A DNA stretch of 64,000 nt, from positions 39,685 through 103,684 of the forward strand of contig SABC01000003.1 of assembly GCA_009929175.1 (NCBI GenBank), read 5' to 3'. Every line of letters starts with the position of its first letter. The stretch's first letter is position 1. Under the pieces are notes generated by a model. That model saw only the letters and a list, made by a program, of their open reading frames with translations, was not told the origin of the DNA and made no database searches. Positions 8,575 through 17,721 of this stretch are shown one piece after another. Source of the DNA: Bacteroidia bacterium (GTDB lineage: Bacteria; Bacteroidota; Bacteroidia; Bacteroidales; UBA932). The position numbers and the translations under genes are program-made.

Positions 8575-10188
8575 ATGAAGAAAACTATCATTACAACATT
8601 ACTTTCCCTGGTACTCCTGCTCTCCGCTACCACCTCCTACGGTCAATTTTTCAAAAATATTTTCAACGGAAAGGAGTCAAAAAAGGAGTTGAAACAGGAA
8701 ATTGGAATTTTGCAAAGGACGATAGATTCTTTGAGGAGAGAGATGGAAATCAACGCTATCCCATTGATCGACACAATAACCGTAAACGACACAATCAATC
8801 CAGGGGGGCTTAGCTTTTTTGACAGTGGGGACTTCCTTGACCCTGAGGTCCCGACCGACAGCCTTTTGAGTATTTGGTATGTCCAGAATGCGCTGACCCT
8901 TGATGATGGCTCTGTAATTGACCTTGACAATGAAATCCTGACCACAGATATCCCTGACTCTGTCTTCATAGAGCGGCTAAAAGCAATAAACTCCTTTATA
9001 CCATTGCCGTACAATAATATTGTCAAAAACCACATAATTTACTATACCCAGAGGATTCCCAATAAAATTGATGTAATACTCGGATTATCTGCCTTTTATT
9101 TACCACAATTCGAAGAGATTCTGGACCAGTACGATTTGCCAAAGGAACTCAAGATAATGGCAATCATCGAGTCTGCCCTAAACCCCAAAGCAGTATCCAG
9201 GGCAAACGCCAAAGGGATGTGGCAATTCATGTACCGGACCGCACTGCAGTACAACCTGAGGATTGACTCCTACGTGGACGAGAGGCTCGACCCGATTGCT
9301 TCCGGCCATGCTGCAGCCAAGTATATGAAAGACTCCTACACAATCTTTGGAGACTGGCTCCTTGCAATTGCCTCCTACAACTGTGGCCCGGGCAACGTCA
9401 ACAAGGCCATCCGCAGGGCTGGTTCCAGGGATTTCTGGAAAGTATACCCCTACCTCCCGAGGGAGACTCGTGGGTACGTACCCTCCTTTGTGGCGGCAAT
9501 GTATACACTCAACTACTACAAGGATCACAGGATATCCGCCAGACCAATTCAGATGCCTGCACATGTGGATACCTTTATAATCAAAAGACCTTTGCATTTT
9601 GGACAGATTTCGGAACTTGTGGGAATTTCAAAGGAGGAGCTGAGCGACCACAATCCACAATACATAAAAGAGATCATCCCAGGCAACGAAAAGGGCAACG
9701 TATTGAGACTTCCCTATAACTACACAAACCTCTTTATTGACAAGGAGAATGAAATATACACTTTCAAAGACAGCCTGTTCTTCAACCCTATAGTTTTCAA
9801 TGACAGCAAATCCCAGGCATCAACAAGCCGCAGTTCGGTTACCCATGTTGTAAAAAGGGGAGAAACATTGAGCCACATAGCACTCCGCTACAGGGTAAGG
9901 GTAAGTGACATCCAATCCTGGAACAATGTAAGGAGTGTGATACGGCCCGGGCAGAGACTGGTGATATACACAGCAGGAGCCCCGGCAACAGCCTCTTCCG
10001 GTTCCTCTGCCCCCGCCACCAGCACATCCGGAGGCTACGTAATGTACACTGTCAAAAAGGGGGATACCCTATGGGAGATTTCACGACGTTTCGAAGGTGT
10101 GAGCCTTAACCAGATAATGCAGCTGAACGGCTTTACCCAAAGAAGCAAAATACTTCCCGGAGCAAAGATCAAGATCAAACCAATTTAG
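8575..10188 (+). CDS. mltD: Membrane-bound lytic murein transglycosylase with two LysM domains (MltD-like)
   Basis: 537 aa. It cleaves the MurNAc-GlcNAc bond of peptidoglycan to give 1,6-anhydro ends. A signal peptide (1-23, ending TSYGQ) is followed by a variable region with a short coiled coil (35-57). The family-1 SLT domain lies at about 185-300 with catalytic E199 (IIESALNPKAVS), then AKGMWQFM and ASYNCGPGNVNKAI. Two LysM peptidoglycan-binding domains are at about 423-465 (VKRGETLSHIALRYRV) and 490-537 (VKKGDTLWEISRRFEG). No lipobox cysteine is seen, unlike E. coli MltD. It ends the parAB operon here. In many Bacteroidota a relA/spoT gene follows, but here a convergent gene does. Confidence 0.94.
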   Translation: MKKTIITTLLSLVLLLSATTSYGQFFKNIFNGKESKKELKQEIGILQRTIDSLRREMEINAIPLIDTITVNDTINPGGLSFFDSGDFLDPEVPTDSLLSIWYVQNALTLDDGSVIDLDNEILTTDIPDSVFIERLKAINSFIPLPYNNIVKNHIIYYTQRIPNKIDVILGLSAFYLPQFEEILDQYDLPKELKIMAIIESALNPKAVSRANAKGMWQFMYRTALQYNLRIDSYVDERLDPIASGHAAAKYMKDSYTIFGDWLLAIASYNCGPGNVNKAIRRAGSRDFWKVYPYLPRETRGYVPSFVAAMYTLNYYKDHRISARPIQMPAHVDTFIIKRPLHFGQISELVGISKEELSDHNPQYIKEIIPGNEKGNVLRLPYNYTNLFIDKENEIYTFKDSLFFNPIVFNDSKSQASTSRSSVTHVVKRGETLSHIALRYRVRVSDIQSWNNVRSVIRPGQRLVIYTAGAPATASSGSSAPATSTSGGYVMYTVKKGDTLWEISRRFEGVSLNQIMQLNGFTQRSKILPGAKIKIKPI

Positions 10189-10198
10189 CACTTGGAGA

Positions 10199-12133
10199 TC
10201 AAAGCATCAGGCGTAACTGAACCTTGATTTCGCTCTTAACCCTTCCAACGATTGTTTCGTTCCCGTCACCGATCTTATCCCGGTCGGTATAGAGAAATGC
10301 ACCATATTTAAACCAAAAATCTACTCTCCCGGAAAAGGATTTGCGGATGTTTATGTACCACCTGTACCCTTTGCCATACATCATTGCGGTCCTGAACTGG
10401 TACAAGAGATCCCTTTCGTAACTGTACAGCCTTGTACTCCAACTCTCCGCCGAGAAGCATGAGATCCTTGCACCAAATTGCAATCCCTTGGATGGCAGGC
10501 CGGCAATTGCTTCCTGGTGCAGGTTGTAACCAATGTTCCCTCCCGGAGCTGTTGCGAGTTGACATCTGGTATGCAATTCTATTGACCGGCCTGCCTTTAG
10601 TCTGTAATCAACCCGGCCCAGAATCCTCTCATTGCTTGAGGTCCCTTGAACGGTTATCCCATGTTTTGAGCCAGCAGGACCGGAGAGTCTGAATGAGAAA
10701 TAGTGATACTTCTTCCCGAGCACTCCCTGCAATGTAAGCGTACAGCCATTCCATACATGCTTTTTGTATGCCACTGTTGCTGTCGGGCATCCCTCCGATC
10801 CTTTTGGTTTGAGTGTACTCATTGGCGAAGAAAAACCCTTATCCCTGTAGCCAAGATCAATAGTGACCAAAGAGTTATCCCTGAACCTCCAGGAAAGACC
10901 CGAAGTAACTGCAACGCTTTTGCAAACATCCAAAGCAACCTCCCCGTACAATATAATTTTTTTGTAAACACCCTTCCAGTGAAAAGAGAGGTTTCCCCTG
11001 TTTTTGCCGGCAACCAAGGCAACCTTTTTTTCCATAGAATCTCTTCCTGCATAGAAATGAGACTCCTTGAGAGCAGCCAATACAATCCCGGCCTTTAATC
11101 CATCCCTCTCAAAGGTTATTGTAGCCGCCCCCATATTCTGCCACAGGTTTCTCTTTCGCTCACGTAATAGCGGGGTGTTATGCAAACCTGTTTTCAACAA
11201 CGATGTGTATCCTTCCGGTATTATACGTGCATCCACCCCCCTGGAAGAGAGCATCAGGTCTACTGTGAACTTACCAAAACCAAAAGTGGATGCAATCCCG
11301 TTGAATGCCCTGTTCTCATCTGCCGATCCGTAAGGAGCCGGATCATAATCGTTCTTTACCATTGTCGAAGGATCCGACCCGGTATTTAAAGAAAACCCGT
11401 TCCACAACACGAGGCCCTGCCCCTCCCTTGCTGTGTAGGAACCTACCACCAGGTTCCTTAATAACCTGTCACTTTTGAAACCGACACCTGCAGAGAAAAA
11501 ATCGACGGACTTTTCGCCGGGATCCCTCTCCATCGTTACAATTGCAGATGCTCGCCCCGGGATTTCCATCCTGCTCTGCCAGTTGACCATAACCGGATTC
11601 CCGAGATACCTTCCTTCGGGATTCTTTTCATACTCTGTTATTGTCACCGGTGTGTACCCCTTTTTTGATTCGGGTACCACAGAACTTCGGATAACATGGC
11701 GGGAAACAAGCCCCTGAGATTTACCCCCCTCACCATAATTCATAAACTCCGAAATAACCCTTAACTTGAAGGTGTCAATTCCGGGTATCATCCTCAACTC
11801 GGCTTTGGAAAAAGGAATCCCGTACTTTTCGATGTAACCGGTAAACATGACGGTCTCGAAATGGTCAAGCAGGCCAATCTCTTCCATCTTACGTGCAGTA
11901 ATTGCATTTGGTTCAAGGCCTTTTTGCATCATCTGCCACAAAAAGGCCTCAAGTTCCTCCAAATAGCCATCATCCAAAAGATCATTACCATCTTGGTCTT
12001 CGATGGTCTTTTCCAGCAAATCAATAAGGTATGGATGTAAAACACCCTCTCCCCTGTTTTGCGTATAAATGCATTCAACACCACAGGTCATGCTGTACAA
12101 ACACAGCACAAGCCCAAAAATCCCACGCCTCAT
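10199..12133 (-). CDS. Helix-hairpin-helix protein with predicted outer-membrane beta-barrel
   Basis: 644 aa with an N-terminal signal segment (MRRGIFGLVLCLYSMTCG). Residues about 35-135 are helical and include an HhH-like segment (FSKAELRMIPGIDTFKLRVI), the type of motif that binds DNA backbone in ComEA and nucleases. The remaining 500 residues alternate aromatic and polar positions in many short strands (for example WSTRLYSYERDLLYQFRTAM) and end in a strand, VKSEIKVQLRLML, which looks like an outer-membrane barrel with its C-terminal strand. Proteins of this layout are conserved but uncharacterised in Bacteroidota. A role in DNA uptake at the surface would fit the combination but is only inference. 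It lies 41 bp downstream of purE on the same strand. Confidence 0.72.
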   Translation of the reverse strand: MRRGIFGLVLCLYSMTCGVECIYTQNRGEGVLHPYLIDLLEKTIEDQDGNDLLDDGYLEELEAFLWQMMQKGLEPNAITARKMEEIGLLDHFETVMFTGYIEKYGIPFSKAELRMIPGIDTFKLRVISEFMNYGEGGKSQGLVSRHVIRSSVVPESKKGYTPVTITEYEKNPEGRYLGNPVMVNWQSRMEIPGRASAIVTMERDPGEKSVDFFSAGVGFKSDRLLRNLVVGSYTAREGQGLVLWNGFSLNTGSDPSTMVKNDYDPAPYGSADENRAFNGIASTFGFGKFTVDLMLSSRGVDARIIPEGYTSLLKTGLHNTPLLRERKRNLWQNMGAATITFERDGLKAGIVLAALKESHFYAGRDSMEKKVALVAGKNRGNLSFHWKGVYKKIILYGEVALDVCKSVAVTSGLSWRFRDNSLVTIDLGYRDKGFSSPMSTLKPKGSEGCPTATVAYKKHVWNGCTLTLQGVLGKKYHYFSFRLSGPAGSKHGITVQGTSSNERILGRVDYRLKAGRSIELHTRCQLATAPGGNIGYNLHQEAIAGLPSKGLQFGARISCFSAESWSTRLYSYERDLLYQFRTAMMYGKGYRWYINIRKSFSGRVDFWFKYGAFLYTDRDKIGDGNETIVGRVKSEIKVQLRLML

Positions 12134-12174
12134 ATCTTCCCCTCATTTTTGTTATTGGCTGTTAAGCCAAATTG

Positions 12175-12687
12175 TTAATTTGTCTTGAACCGGTATTTGA
12201 TTTCGGACAACTCCTTGTTGGCCTTCACAATCTTTTCGGCAAGTTCTGCCTTGAACTTCACCATTTTTTCCATAAGTGATGCATCCCCGGTAGCCAGGAT
12301 CTGGAAAGCCAGGATTGCTGCATTCCTTGAGTTGTCCAATGCAACTGTTGCAACCGGGATACCTGCAGGCATCTGGAGGATAGAAAGCACAGAATCCCAT
12401 CCATCTATTGATATTGAAGATTTTACAGGTACACCAATCACAGGCAGCGGTGTAAAGGCAGCAATCACTCCGGGAAGGTGGGCGGCTCCCCCTGCTCCTG
12501 CAATTATCACTTTTAACCCCCTTTTGTGGGCTCCTTTGGCAAATTCGGCTACCTGGTCAGGTACCCTGTGTGCCGAAAGGGCATTGATTTCAAATGGTAT
12601 TTCCATTTGGTCAAGAAACTCTGCAGCAGCCTTCATGACCGGCATATCGGAGGTACTCCCCATTATAATACTAACTAGTGGATTCAT
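12175..12687 (-). CDS. purE: 5-(carboxyamino)imidazole ribonucleotide mutase, class I PurE
   Basis: 170 aa. It converts N5-CAIR to CAIR in purine synthesis. The diagnostic motifs are GSTSDMPVM (substrate phosphate binding), LSAHRVPD with the catalytic histidine, AGAGGAAHLPGV, and GVPVKSSISIDGWDSVLSILQMPAGIPVAT. The ATG at 12687 is preferred; an upstream GTG at 12699 adds only four residues. The gene is divergent from hpt, so two purine genes (synthesis and salvage) share a control region, with a good promoter at 12715-12745. No purK is in the window. Confidence 0.97.
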   Translation of the reverse strand: MNPLVSIIMGSTSDMPVMKAAAEFLDQMEIPFEINALSAHRVPDQVAEFAKGAHKRGLKVIIAGAGGAAHLPGVIAAFTPLPVIGVPVKSSISIDGWDSVLSILQMPAGIPVATVALDNSRNAAILAFQILATGDASLMEKMVKFKAELAEKIVKANKELSEIKYRFKTN

Positions 12688-12714
12688 CGTTTTATACACA
12701 AAATTGGTTTAGGA

Positions 12715-12745
12715 CAAAAATAATGATTAATTTCGCCGACACAAA
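12715..12745 (-). promoter_or_regulatory. purE promoter
   Basis: On the minus strand TTTG (12745-12742), a 19-bp spacer and TATTTTTG (12722-12715) match the Bacteroidota -33/-7 consensus with correct spacing. The -7 is 27 nt before the purE ATG. On the opposite strand TAATTTCG at 12728-12735 is a weaker -7 candidate for hpt, inside the purE promoter, so the two may interfere. Confidence 0.6.
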
Positions 12746-12755
12746 TATTTTAAGT

Positions 12756-13304
12756 ATGGAACGCATTAAACTACATGACAAAGAGTTTCGTATTTTTATT
12801 CCTTACTCAAAAATAGAGGAGGCAATAAAGGAGGTTGCTGCGCAGTTAAACAAGGATTACAAGGACAAAGAGATGCCCATTTTCCTCTCTGTGCTCAACG
12901 GCTCGTTCATGTTTTCTGCAGACCTATTGAAAAACATTGATTTCCAATGCGAAATTTCTTTCATAAAACTCTCTTCCTATAGTGGCACCAGTACAACCGG
13001 AGAGATCCGGGAGGTTCTCGGCATAACAACTTCCGTAGAAGGGAGGGACGTTGTGGTTTTGGAAGATATTGTCGATACCGGCAATACTGTGGAGGAGCTT
13101 GACCGTATACTCAGGGAACAGGGAGCCCGCTCTGTTAAAATCTGCACCCTTTTGCTCAAGCCGGAGGCCTACCACAAATCGTTGCCAATCGATTACGTCG
13201 CACTTGAAATACCCAGCGATTTCATTGTCGGCTACGGGCTTGATTACGACGAGCTGGGTAGACAATACAAGGATATATACGTTCTTGATATACCTAAAAA
13301 TTAG
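12756..13304 (+). CDS. hpt: Hypoxanthine (guanine) phosphoribosyltransferase
   Basis: 182 aa. It salvages hypoxanthine/guanine with PRPP to IMP/GMP. It has the PRPP-binding loop VVVLEDIVDTGNTVEEL, the flexible-loop segment KLSSYSGTSTTGEIREV, and the purine-contact region SDFIVGYGLDYDE, all typical of bacterial Hpt. The ATG at 12756 gives the usual family length; a start at 12678 would overlap purE and add 26 residues that resemble nothing. It heads a plus-strand run hpt-adk-obgE-PAP2-lplA with very short gaps. Confidence 0.95.
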   Translation: MERIKLHDKEFRIFIPYSKIEEAIKEVAAQLNKDYKDKEMPIFLSVLNGSFMFSADLLKNIDFQCEISFIKLSSYSGTSTTGEIREVLGITTSVEGRDVVVLEDIVDTGNTVEELDRILREQGARSVKICTLLLKPEAYHKSLPIDYVALEIPSDFIVGYGLDYDELGRQYKDIYVLDIPKN

Positions 13305-13306
13305 TA

Positions 13307-13885
13307 ATGAAATATTATATTATCTTTGGTCCTCCGGGTGCCGGCAAGGGCACCCAATCATTTTTACTTACCGAAAGATACCAGTTCAGGCACATATCTA
13401 CCGGCCAGCTTTTGCGAGATGAGATCGCAAAAGGCAGTGAAGTTGGCAAAATAGCAAAAGAGGTCATCGACAGGGGCAAATTTGTAGAAGATTCTTTGGT
13501 TATGGATATGATACGACATGAGATCTGCAATGCCAAAGAAGGGACCAAGGGATTTATCTTTGACGGATTTCCCAGAACCATCAGTCAGGCAGAGGCTTTT
13601 GACCAAATGCTCAAAAAGATGGGGTGCAAAGAGTTGAGCGGAGTCCTCTCCCTTGAGGTGGCAGACAGCGTTATTGTTGAAAGAATTCAAAAAAGGGCCA
13701 GGATAGAGGGGAGGGAAGATGACTCTTCCATTGAGACAATACTCAGGAGGATAAAAACATACCATACGAAAACAGAACCTCTTATAAACTATTATAAGGA
13801 ACAGGGCAAATACCATCCTGTAAGGGGAGAGAGAAGCGTGGAAGAGATATTTGAAGGTATTTGCAAAATAATTGATAACATTTAA
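13307..13885 (+). CDS. adk: Adenylate kinase (short form)
   Basis: 192 aa. It catalyses ATP + AMP to 2 ADP. P-loop GPPGAGKGT lies at residues 8-16, with AMP-binding STGQLLRDE and GFIFDGFPRTISQAEAF. It is the short type: the zinc-finger/long LID insertion is replaced by a brief loop around RIQKRARIEGREDD. Two bases separate it from hpt, and its stop directly abuts the obgE ATG (13883-13886), which favours co-translation. Confidence 0.96.
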   Translation: MKYYIIFGPPGAGKGTQSFLLTERYQFRHISTGQLLRDEIAKGSEVGKIAKEVIDRGKFVEDSLVMDMIRHEICNAKEGTKGFIFDGFPRTISQAEAFDQMLKKMGCKELSGVLSLEVADSVIVERIQKRARIEGREDDSSIETILRRIKTYHTKTEPLINYYKEQGKYHPVRGERSVEEIFEGICKIIDNI

Positions 13886-14881
13886 ATGAGCAACAATTCC
13901 AATTTCGTGGATTACGTCAGGATCTTTTGTGCTTCGGGCAACGGAGGCAAGGGTTCAATGCATCTGCGCAGGGAAAAATTCATTCCCAAAGGAGGACCCG
14001 ACGGTGGGGACGGAGGAAGGGGCGGACATGTGATACTAAGGGGCAACTCGCAGTACTGGACATTGATCCATCTGAAATACCGCAAACATATCAGGGCAGA
14101 GCACGGGGGAGCCGGCAGCGGTGCACTCAGGCACGGGGCGGACGGTGAGGACATAATCCTTGATGTTCCTCTCGGCACTGTAGCCAAGGTGGCCGACACG
14201 CAGGAGATTCTTTTCGAAATCACAAACGAAGGAGAAGAGATTACCCTTGTACAGGGAGGCCGGGGAGGAAAAGGAAATGCATTTTTCAAATCTTCCACAA
14301 ACCAGACCCCGCGTTACTCCCAGCCCGGAGAAGAGGGGCAGGAAAACTGGTTCATATTGGAGCTAAAAGTATTGGCCGATGTTGGTTTGGTAGGATTCCC
14401 GAATGCCGGCAAATCTACTTTGCTCTCCAAACTCTCCGCCGCAAAACCTAAGATTGCAGACTATCCCTTCACAACCCTCGAACCAAACCTTGGAATTGTT
14501 GAATACCGGGACCACAGATCTTTTGTAATGGCAGATATTCCGGGTATAATCGAAGGTGCACACGAAGGGCGTGGCCTTGGGCTCAGGTTTCTGCGGCATA
14601 TCGAGAGAAACTCCATGTTGCTGTTCATGATTCCTGCCGATTCAAAAGATATTGCAAAGGAGTACAAAATCTTGCTTAAGGAGCTCAAGATGTACAACCC
14701 CGAACTTTTGGACAAAGAGTGTATCCTGGCTGTTACTAAAAGCGATATGCTGGATGCCGAGCTGGAATCGATGCTCAAACGTTCCCTGCCTAAAAAAATT
14801 CCGTATATTTTCATATCTTCGTACTCAGGCAAAGGCCTTGAGCAATTAAAAGACATGCTCTGGGAGAGCCTTAACAAATAA
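13886..14881 (+). CDS. obgE: Obg-family GTPase ObgE/CgtA
   Basis: 331 aa. It is a ribosome-associated GTPase needed for 50S assembly and stress control. Residues 1-160 form the glycine-rich Obg fold ([35 protein letters not shown]). The G domain follows with G1 GFPNAGKST, switch I/G2 [11 protein letters not shown]3 [10 protein letters not shown] and G4 VTKSD. It ends soon after the G domain, without the variable C-terminal extension of E. coli ObgE, as is common in this phylum. Confidence 0.97.
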   Translation: MSNNSNFVDYVRIFCASGNGGKGSMHLRREKFIPKGGPDGGDGGRGGHVILRGNSQYWTLIHLKYRKHIRAEHGGAGSGALRHGADGEDIILDVPLGTVAKVADTQEILFEITNEGEEITLVQGGRGGKGNAFFKSSTNQTPRYSQPGEEGQENWFILELKVLADVGLVGFPNAGKSTLLSKLSAAKPKIADYPFTTLEPNLGIVEYRDHRSFVMADIPGIIEGAHEGRGLGLRFLRHIERNSMLLFMIPADSKDIAKEYKILLKELKMYNPELLDKECILAVTKSDMLDAELESMLKRSLPKKIPYIFISSYSGKGLEQLKDMLWESLNK

Positions 14882-14893
14882 AAACGCCCGCCC

Positions 14894-15478
14894 ATGGAAT
14901 GGCTTTTGGAAGCAGACTACTCCATATTGCTTTTTTTAAACGGCCTTCATTCTCCTTTTTTTGACTGGCTGATGATGCTTTTGACAGCACCCGAACCATG
15001 GATTCCCCTATATTTTGCCATAGCTTCATTTATTGTCTACTATTACGGCTACAAAAAAGGAGACTACAAATATTCATTTGCCTTAATTGCCGGTGCTATA
15101 CTCACTTTTGCCCTGACCGACATGGGGAGCTCAGCAATCAAGGATTACTTCGAACGGCTCAGGCCTGGCCATGACCCCAGACTTGAGGGTCTTGTAAGGC
15201 TCCTGGACGGAAAAGGGGGCATGTATGGATTCATCTCCTCCCACGCCTCAAATGTGTTTGGATTGGCAACAATCACCTCACTTGCATTCAGGAAAAGATG
15301 GTACTCGGCAACCATACTGATATGGGCCGCCGGTGTCTCCTACAGCCGGATTTACGTGGGTCGCCACTTCCCTTCCGATGTAGTTGCAGGGGCTCTTTTT
15401 GGTTTTTTTGCCGGCCTCATCTTTTACAAACTGGTATCTCATTTTTTTCTAAAAAGTAAAATCAAATGTACTACATAA
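14894..15478 (+). CDS. PAP2-superfamily membrane phosphatase
   Basis: 194 aa with about five to six hydrophobic helices. The three-part acid-phosphatase signature is present: KDYFERLRPG (motif 1), GFISSHASN (motif 2, SSHA in place of the more usual PSGH) and SRIYVGRHFPSDV (motif 3, with the catalytic His). Family members dephosphorylate lipid phosphates such as phosphatidic acid, PGP or undecaprenyl pyrophosphate at the membrane; the exact substrate cannot be read here. It overlaps lplA by 13 nt and follows obgE by 12 nt. Confidence 0.9.
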   Translation: MEWLLEADYSILLFLNGLHSPFFDWLMMLLTAPEPWIPLYFAIASFIVYYYGYKKGDYKYSFALIAGAILTFALTDMGSSAIKDYFERLRPGHDPRLEGLVRLLDGKGGMYGFISSHASNVFGLATITSLAFRKRWYSATILIWAAGVSYSRIYVGRHFPSDVVAGALFGFFAGLIFYKLVSHFFLKSKIKCTT

Positions 15479-16458
15479 TTGACAACTCAACCGATCCACA
15501 ATGGAACCTGGCTGCCGAAGAGTACCTGTTCAAAAAATTTTCTAAACCCGTGTTCCGGCTTTGGAGAAACAAGCCATCCATAATCATTGGTCTTCACCAG
15601 AATGCATTTGCCGAAATCAACCTGGATTATGTAAAATCCAACAACATACCTGTTATCAGACGTCTTTCGGGCGGCGGAGCTGTATTCCACGACCTCGGTA
15701 ACGTGAACTTCACATTCATAGACAACAAGATCCCCGGGGAGGAGACTCCTGCAATGTTTGCACGCTTTACCAGACCTATAATAGATGCCCTGGCCGGCCT
15801 TGGTATAAAAGCATCATTGAAAGGACGCAATGACCTGGTAATTGAAGACAGGAAGTTTTCCGGAAATGCCGTTGCCGTGTACAAAGAGAGAATATTGCAA
15901 CACGGCACCCTGCTCTTTTCGGCATCGATGGCAAACCTTTCGGAGGCTCTTGCAAACCGTCCGGAACACTTCAAGGGCAAAGCGGTACAGTCCAACAGGG
16001 CAAGGGTAGCAAATATAAGTGAACATCTGTCACAACCTATGAGTGTCGATGAGTTTGTAACTTATATGGAACAATACATAACAGGTGGCAACTCCTCAAA
16101 GTACACCCGTTACAACTACACCTCCGAGGATCTTTCGGAGATATCCAGGCTTACTATGGAAAAATACAGCCTTGATTCCTGGAACTTTGGATCTTCCCCC
16201 AATTACGGTTATTCAAAAACGTCCCGCTTCGAATGGGGAATCCTTGAGTTATACATGGAGGTAAACAAAGGGATAATCGAGGATATCAGGTTTTTCGGGA
16301 GTTACTTTTTCACAAAGGAGACCGAGCAATTGGAAAAACTATTGAAAGGCTCTCCACACACCTTTGAAGCCATTAACGAAGTGGCAGAAAAAACAAACCT
16401 CTCCGATTATTTCAGCAATATAACCGGAGAGGAGTTCTTAAGCATGTTCTGGCAATAA
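15466..16458 (+). CDS. lplA: Lipoate-protein ligase A
   Basis: 330 aa. It activates free lipoate with ATP and attaches it to lipoyl domains of 2-oxoacid dehydrogenases or GcvH. It shows the motifs RRLSGGGAVFHDLGNVNFTFI (lipoate/ATP loop), KGRNDLVIEDRKFSGNAV (catalytic Lys/Asp region) and LQHGTLLFSA, followed by the C-terminal accessory domain that two-domain LplA enzymes carry. It ends the hpt-to-lplA run and converges with hpf, 21 bp away. Confidence 0.94.
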   Translation: MYYIIDNSTDPQWNLAAEEYLFKKFSKPVFRLWRNKPSIIIGLHQNAFAEINLDYVKSNNIPVIRRLSGGGAVFHDLGNVNFTFIDNKIPGEETPAMFARFTRPIIDALAGLGIKASLKGRNDLVIEDRKFSGNAVAVYKERILQHGTLLFSASMANLSEALANRPEHFKGKAVQSNRARVANISEHLSQPMSVDEFVTYMEQYITGGNSSKYTRYNYTSEDLSEISRLTMEKYSLDSWNFGSSPNYGYSKTSRFEWGILELYMEVNKGIIEDIRFFGSYFFTKETEQLEKLLKGSPHTFEAINEVAEKTNLSDYFSNITGEEFLSMFWQ

Positions 16459-16479
16459 TAGTTGCCAGGGATTGGGGCT

Positions 16480-16773
16480 TTATTTATCTCTTTTCTTTTC
16501 CTTTACCTTTACGAGCAGGTCTTTCAATACTGCGATACAGTCTACAACAGCATCTTCAAATGTTTGTGCATGTCGCTCCACAACCAGGTCATTGCCTGGC
16601 GAAATCACCTTCATCAACACATTCTTGTTCTCGAAATCAGGCAATAGGCTCAGTGTCACCTCCACACTTTGAATTTCTTCATAAAACTTTGGAAGCTTGG
16701 CCAGTTTTTTCTCAATAAAACCGATCAATTTACTGTCTGCGTCAAATTTGAGTGACTGAATTCTAATGTCCAT
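16480..16773 (-). CDS. hpf: Ribosome hibernation-promoting factor, short form (HPF/RaiA family)
   Basis: 97 aa. It binds the decoding centre of idle ribosomes. The beta-alpha-beta-beta-beta-alpha pattern is readable: MDIRIQSLKFDADSKLIGFIEKKLAKL, then VEVTLSLLP, VLMKVISPGNDLVVERHAQTFEDAVVDCIAVLKDLL. It lacks the C-terminal dimerisation domain of long HPF. A strong Shine-Dalgarno AGGAGG (16784-16779) overlaps the end of xerC, whose TAA is 2 nt before the hpf ATG, so translation is probably coupled. Confidence 0.92.
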   Translation of the reverse strand: MDIRIQSLKFDADSKLIGFIEKKLAKLPKFYEEIQSVEVTLSLLPDFENKNVLMKVISPGNDLVVERHAQTFEDAVVDCIAVLKDLLVKVKEKKRDK

Positions 16774-16774
16774 G

Positions 16775-17704
16775 TTAACCTCCTTTTTTTGCTCTTGGAT
16801 GAGCGGTTAAAAATACTTTCTTGAGCTGCTCGAAAGAGTTATGTGTGTAAACCTGGGTTGCCGCCAGAGAGGAGTGGCCCAGGAGCTCTTTAATGCTGTT
16901 GAGGTCTGCCCCGTTGTTAAGCAAATGGGTTGCAAGAGTATGCCTTAGCACATGAGGACTTTTTTTCCCGCTAAACCCCTCTACACCCGAAAGCTCCCTC
17001 TTCACTACTTTATTAACAAACGAGAGATACATTGGTTGCCCGTTGTCTGTCAAAAAAAGGTACTTTCCCGGATTATCCGGATAAAAATCTCCAAGCAGAG
17101 AGATATACCTCTGCAGCAAACCAGTAATTGTTGACGGCACCGGGACTTCCCTGGACTTGTCACCTTTGCCGGTTACCCTGAGTACCCCTCTGGCAAAATC
17201 AAGGTCGTAAACCCTGGAAGACGCCAGCTCTGCCCTCCTTATACCGGTACAATAAAGCAGACGGATCATAACCGCGTCCCTTAAATGTAAAAAATCGTCA
17301 GGATAGGTATCCTCGGACTCCTCCTTGAGGCTTTCATCCTTTTGGAAATAGCCCTCCATAGCTGCCTGGGTGTAGAAAAGAGGAAGTTTTTTCTCCCTTT
17401 TGGGACGGTGCATCTTCTTTACCGGATTGGACTCAATAGTCCCTTTTTTTACAAGGAAACCACAATAGGTACTGATTGCCGACAGTTTCAGATTGACCGT
17501 CACTGGTGAAAGGCCTCTTTTGAGCAACTGGGCCGTAAATGCCCGGATATTGGCCGGAACCAAAAGGGATTTTTCATTTTCGCCAGGAATGGCAGAGAGG
17601 AAATCAAACAACTCCCCTACACTTTTTTCATAGATTTCAAGTGTCCGGGGGGAGTACCTTTTTTGTACCCGCAGATAGTTGGCAAAAAGCTCTTTCGAAT
17701 TCAT
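16775..17704 (-). CDS. xerC: Site-specific tyrosine recombinase XerC/XerD-type
   Basis: 309 aa. It resolves chromosome dimers at dif. The N-terminal SAM-like DNA-binding domain is at 1-90 and the catalytic domain at 105-309. All expected active-site residues are seen: R156 (TGIRRAEL), K180 (TGKGDKSR), H251 and R254 (HVLRHTLATH), H277 (LGHSSLAATQVYTH) and nucleophile Y286. Its place between rpsU and hpf is the usual one in Bacteroidota, so it is a housekeeping recombinase, not an integron or phage integrase. The ATG at 17704 is chosen over a GTG three codons upstream. Confidence 0.95.
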   Translation of the reverse strand: MNSKELFANYLRVQKRYSPRTLEIYEKSVGELFDFLSAIPGENEKSLLVPANIRAFTAQLLKRGLSPVTVNLKLSAISTYCGFLVKKGTIESNPVKKMHRPKREKKLPLFYTQAAMEGYFQKDESLKEESEDTYPDDFLHLRDAVMIRLLYCTGIRRAELASSRVYDLDFARGVLRVTGKGDKSREVPVPSTITGLLQRYISLLGDFYPDNPGKYLFLTDNGQPMYLSFVNKVVKRELSGVEGFSGKKSPHVLRHTLATHLLNNGADLNSIKELLGHSSLAATQVYTHNSFEQLKKVFLTAHPRAKKGG

Positions 17705-17721
17705 AATCCGCACCTAATTTA

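Noticed and set aside
12155..12170. Hairpin TTGGCT-gtta-AGCCAA after purE, possible terminator
   Set aside because: The 6-bp stem is perfect but no T-run follows on either strand, and the next gene on the same strand starts soon after, so termination is not supported.
16775..17704. Tyrosine recombinase as sign of a mobile element
   Set aside because: It lies in the usual rpsU-xerC-hpf order with no flanking repeats, cargo or phage genes, so it is the housekeeping Xer recombinase.
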